Positions 63,901-64,000 of a DNA stretch of 64,000 nucleotides are shown one piece after another. The DNA is from Candidula unifasciata (taxonomy: Eukaryota > Mollusca > Gastropoda > Stylommatophora > Geomitridae): positions 61,906 through 125,905 of the forward strand of contig CAJHNH020002084.1 in assembly GCA_905116865.2 (NCBI GenBank). The letters run 5' to 3'. Made by a program: the position numbers and the translations under genes. The notes under the pieces were generated by a model. It made no database searches, was not told the DNA's origin, and saw only the letters and a program-made list of their open reading frames with translations. Each line of letters starts with the position of its first letter. The stretch's first letter is position 1.

Positions 63901-64000
63901 GGGATTAGAAGTGTTGAACATACCAGTGATGGTGAGTAGTTAGATAGAAGCAATAACCACATGGGATTAGAAGTGTTGAACATACCAGTGATGGTGAGTA
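51977..64000 (-). CDS. HAGH: HAGH, hydroxyacylglutathione hydrolase (glyoxalase II); N-terminus beyond the window
   Basis: Exons on the minus strand: the end of one exon at the right edge (donor at 63985 or, in a duplicate copy, 63923), then 62336-62219, 60917-60812, 58347-58244, 55785-55684, 53308-53229 and 52067-51977 (TAA at 51979-51977). All join in frame. The protein reads TTHHHW/DHAGGN (binuclear metal site HxHxDH), then [22 protein letters not shown] (metal His), [16 protein letters not shown] (bridging Asp), [15 protein letters not shown] (metal His) and NPFMRV. It ends [13 protein letters not shown], keeping the Arg and Lys that in human glyoxalase II (R249, K252) contact glutathione. 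Human Tyr145 (KFYEG) is Phe here. The enzyme hydrolyses S-D-lactoylglutathione to D-lactate and glutathione. An AATAAA-type signal on the minus strand at 51233-51228 is a possible 3' end. The gene is tail-to-tail with MLH1. Confidence 0.95.
52210..52460 (+). mobile_element. Old LINE 3' remnant
   Basis: Shares CATCAGAAAGAGACAAT, GAGAAGATGATAA-type and GATCATCTGCATCAGA stretches with the remnant at 34470-34830, with broken frames. Confidence 0.45.
52465..52760 (+). repeat. Interspersed repeat family 2, copy 7
   Basis: CACCGGCTGTAAACCCCAG, CAGAACTTGAGATTTGCG, CTTGCCTCTCAGGCAGATGC, ACATGCTTGTTGG and ACAATGGGGCCCTGAAACCC. Full length. Confidence 0.8.
52976..53100 (+). repeat. 27-bp tandem repeat, 4.6 units
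   Basis: Perfect units beginning CCTATTTATTATGACCTCCA at 52976, 53003, 53030, 53057 and 53084. Lies in a HAGH intron about 130 bases from the exon at 53229. Confidence 0.95.
53465..53705 (+). repeat. Interspersed repeat family 2, copy 8
   Basis: TGCCAGATGTAAACTCAAG, CCAGTACTTGAGTTCTG, CTTGCCTCTCGGGCAGATGC and ATAATGGGGCACTGGAACCC. Confidence 0.75.
53957..55015 (+). repeat. 30-bp minisatellite, 35 units
   Basis: Unit CTTGTCATGAAAGCTGCAGG followed by a variable TTACTACTGT / TTATTGCTAT / TTACTACTAT ten-mer. Full units start every 30 bases from 53971 to 54991 without a single indel. The first eight units alternate two versions (a 60-bp higher-order unit). The middle is almost homogeneous and the last third has other variants (GCTGTAGG). 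Spurious open frames of 391 and 353 residues arise because 30 is a multiple of 3. Intronic in HAGH. Confidence 0.98.
55085..55218 (+). repeat. Interspersed repeat family 3, copy 3
   Basis: CAAAGGGTTACAAATTAGGC, CTTACATTCGGCCCTTCC and CACAGCAGTTGTATTTCATC match the other two copies. Follows 70 bases after the minisatellite. Confidence 0.75.
55265..55415 (+). repeat. Degenerate (CA)n-rich stretch
   Basis: Imperfect CACACA, CATACA and CATGCATGCATA repeats. HAGH intron. Confidence 0.8.
55786..56680. other. HAGH intron, mostly unrecognised
   Basis: Around 56040-56260 faint LINE-end-like peptides (basic, many stops) may exist, but I cannot support them. Otherwise nothing identifiable. Confidence 0.4.
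56940..58012 (+). mobile_element. I-like LINE remnant, plus strand
   Basis: Broken frames show [34 protein letters not shown] (same block as the reversed copy at 38880) and [33 protein letters not shown], a degraded RNase H start, follows, then [10 protein letters not shown] and a CTAACTAAC tail at 58001-58009. Confidence 0.75.
58526..58546 (+). repeat. 21-base G run
   Basis: Homopolymer directly next to the 3' end of a reversed family 1 SINE. Confidence 0.9.
58558..58818 (-). mobile_element. Family 1 tRNA-derived SINE, the only reversed copy
   Basis: Reverse complement shows GTGGCTAGATGCTTGTGTGC head, CAGAAGGTCGTGGGTTC, GACTTCCAGGTCGACCCAGC, GATGCTGACCACATCACCC and ATATAGGTCTAGCCCTATAT. 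Same strand as HAGH. Confidence 0.85.
59035..60120 (+). mobile_element. piggyBac-type element, internally deleted
   Basis: Flanked on both sides by TTAA (59031-59034 and 60121-60124). Terminal inverted repeats are CCCTCTTAGCAC and the complement of GTGCTAAAAGGG. The 1086-bp body has a GC-rich subterminal zone full of GGCC-containing short palindromes (59045-59120). A short reading frame at 59281-59472 is acidic and serine-rich after [15 protein letters not shown], like the start of a piggyBac transposase. No catalytic domain follows. A copy of the SINE-like family 2 repeat sits inside (about 59698-59880). Lies in a HAGH intron. Confidence 0.75.
59698..59880 (+). repeat. Interspersed repeat family 2, copy 9 (nested in the piggyBac-type element)
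   Basis: CACCGGCTGTGAATTCCGG, ACCTGAGTTTTGCGTG, CCCCGTCTCTCCGGCAGATG and ACTCCGACTTCGGAGG. GC-richer than the other copies. The family's second half is missing. Confidence 0.7.
60125..60811. other. HAGH intron, no recognised feature
   Basis: AT-rich with a T run near 60476. A 40-base block at 60500-60550 (TATAATGTTCATTAGATTTT) resembles one at 58096-58140, a small dispersed duplication. Nothing coding. Confidence 0.45.
60918..61812. other. HAGH intron, no recognised feature
   Basis: AT-rich intronic sequence. No repeat family, tandem array or coding similarity recognised. Confidence 0.4.
61815..62055 (+). mobile_element. tRNA-like SINE family 4, copy 3
   Basis: GCAGGGTTCGATTCCAGCTG (clear B box), GCTGGTTTCGACAGTGGTAC, AATGGCAAACTACTGAACG and GGAGTTGGTTCTGCAACATC, matching the 46568-46808 copy. 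Confidence 0.75.
62936..63511 (+). repeat. 288-bp tandem duplication containing a 5'-truncated family 1 SINE
   Basis: The block from CATCCTAAAATGGATACCAG to TGCACAGAGATGTTGCTTCT occurs at 62936 and again at 63224 with only a few differences. Each copy carries the SINE body (GTTGACCACATCACTCATTA, GGCTTGAAAAAGGGCCC) plus unique flank, so it is a segmental tandem copy, not two insertions. Confidence 0.95.
63525..63655 (+). repeat. SINE-like family 6 fragment
   Basis: CAGGTGTTTCAGGGAACCCT and GTGCTCTGTGCAACACTTTT resemble the 8830-8950 and 32140-32200 copies. Weak. Confidence 0.4.
63891..64000 (-). repeat. 62-bp tandem duplication across a HAGH exon end
   Basis: On the plus strand AACCACATGGGATTAGAAGT...GATGGTGAGTA occurs twice, 62 bases apart, the second copy reaching the window edge. 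On the minus strand each copy contains the exon end encoding Thr-Thr-His-His-His-Trp and its GTATG donor (63923 or 63985). Confidence 0.9.

Overview
This is an animal nuclear-genome window: AT-rich, intron-dense and heavily loaded with transposable-element debris. It carries three conserved host genes, each identified exon by exon from protein similarity and consensus splice sites. The repeat content (tRNA-derived SINEs, RTE-like and I-like LINE remnants ending in simple-repeat tails, Tigger, piggyBac and Merlin-like DNA-transposon derivatives) and the gene structures fit a lophotrochozoan invertebrate. A gastropod mollusc is my best guess, but that is an inference from general resemblance and cannot be proven here.

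Layout. (1) 1-15213, minus strand: the first six coding exons of HSD17B4 (peroxisomal multifunctional enzyme type 2), running off the left edge. (2) 15214-16902: a compact head-to-head intergenic region that probably works as a shared promoter. (3) 16903-47030, plus strand: a complete MLH1 mismatch-repair gene, 19 coding exons and 715 codons, with every junction in frame. (4) 47031-51976: the region between the two gene 3' ends. It holds a degraded local duplicate of the last MLH1 exon and 3'UTR that was later split by a Tigger-type transposon, followed by a LINE fragment. (5) 51977-64000, minus strand: HAGH (glyoxalase II) from its metal-binding exon to the stop codon, with the N-terminal exons beyond the right edge.

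The introns hold most of the unusual material: a 30-bp minisatellite of 35 units, a 21-bp array grown next to a related 46-bp array, long (TA)n/(GT)n and poly-G tracts, a nested foldback palindrome of about 1.2 kb inside a TTAA-type element, a LINE insertion flanked by 75-bp direct repeats, a 392-bp MITE with a perfect 8-bp target duplication, and a 62-bp tandem duplication across the HAGH exon that encodes its zinc-binding motif.

The three genes do not form a pathway: peroxisomal beta-oxidation, DNA mismatch repair and methylglyoxal detoxification respectively. I found no undescribed multi-gene system. The novel-looking content is structural: local duplications touching functional exons, and several interspersed repeat families that could be defined from this window alone.
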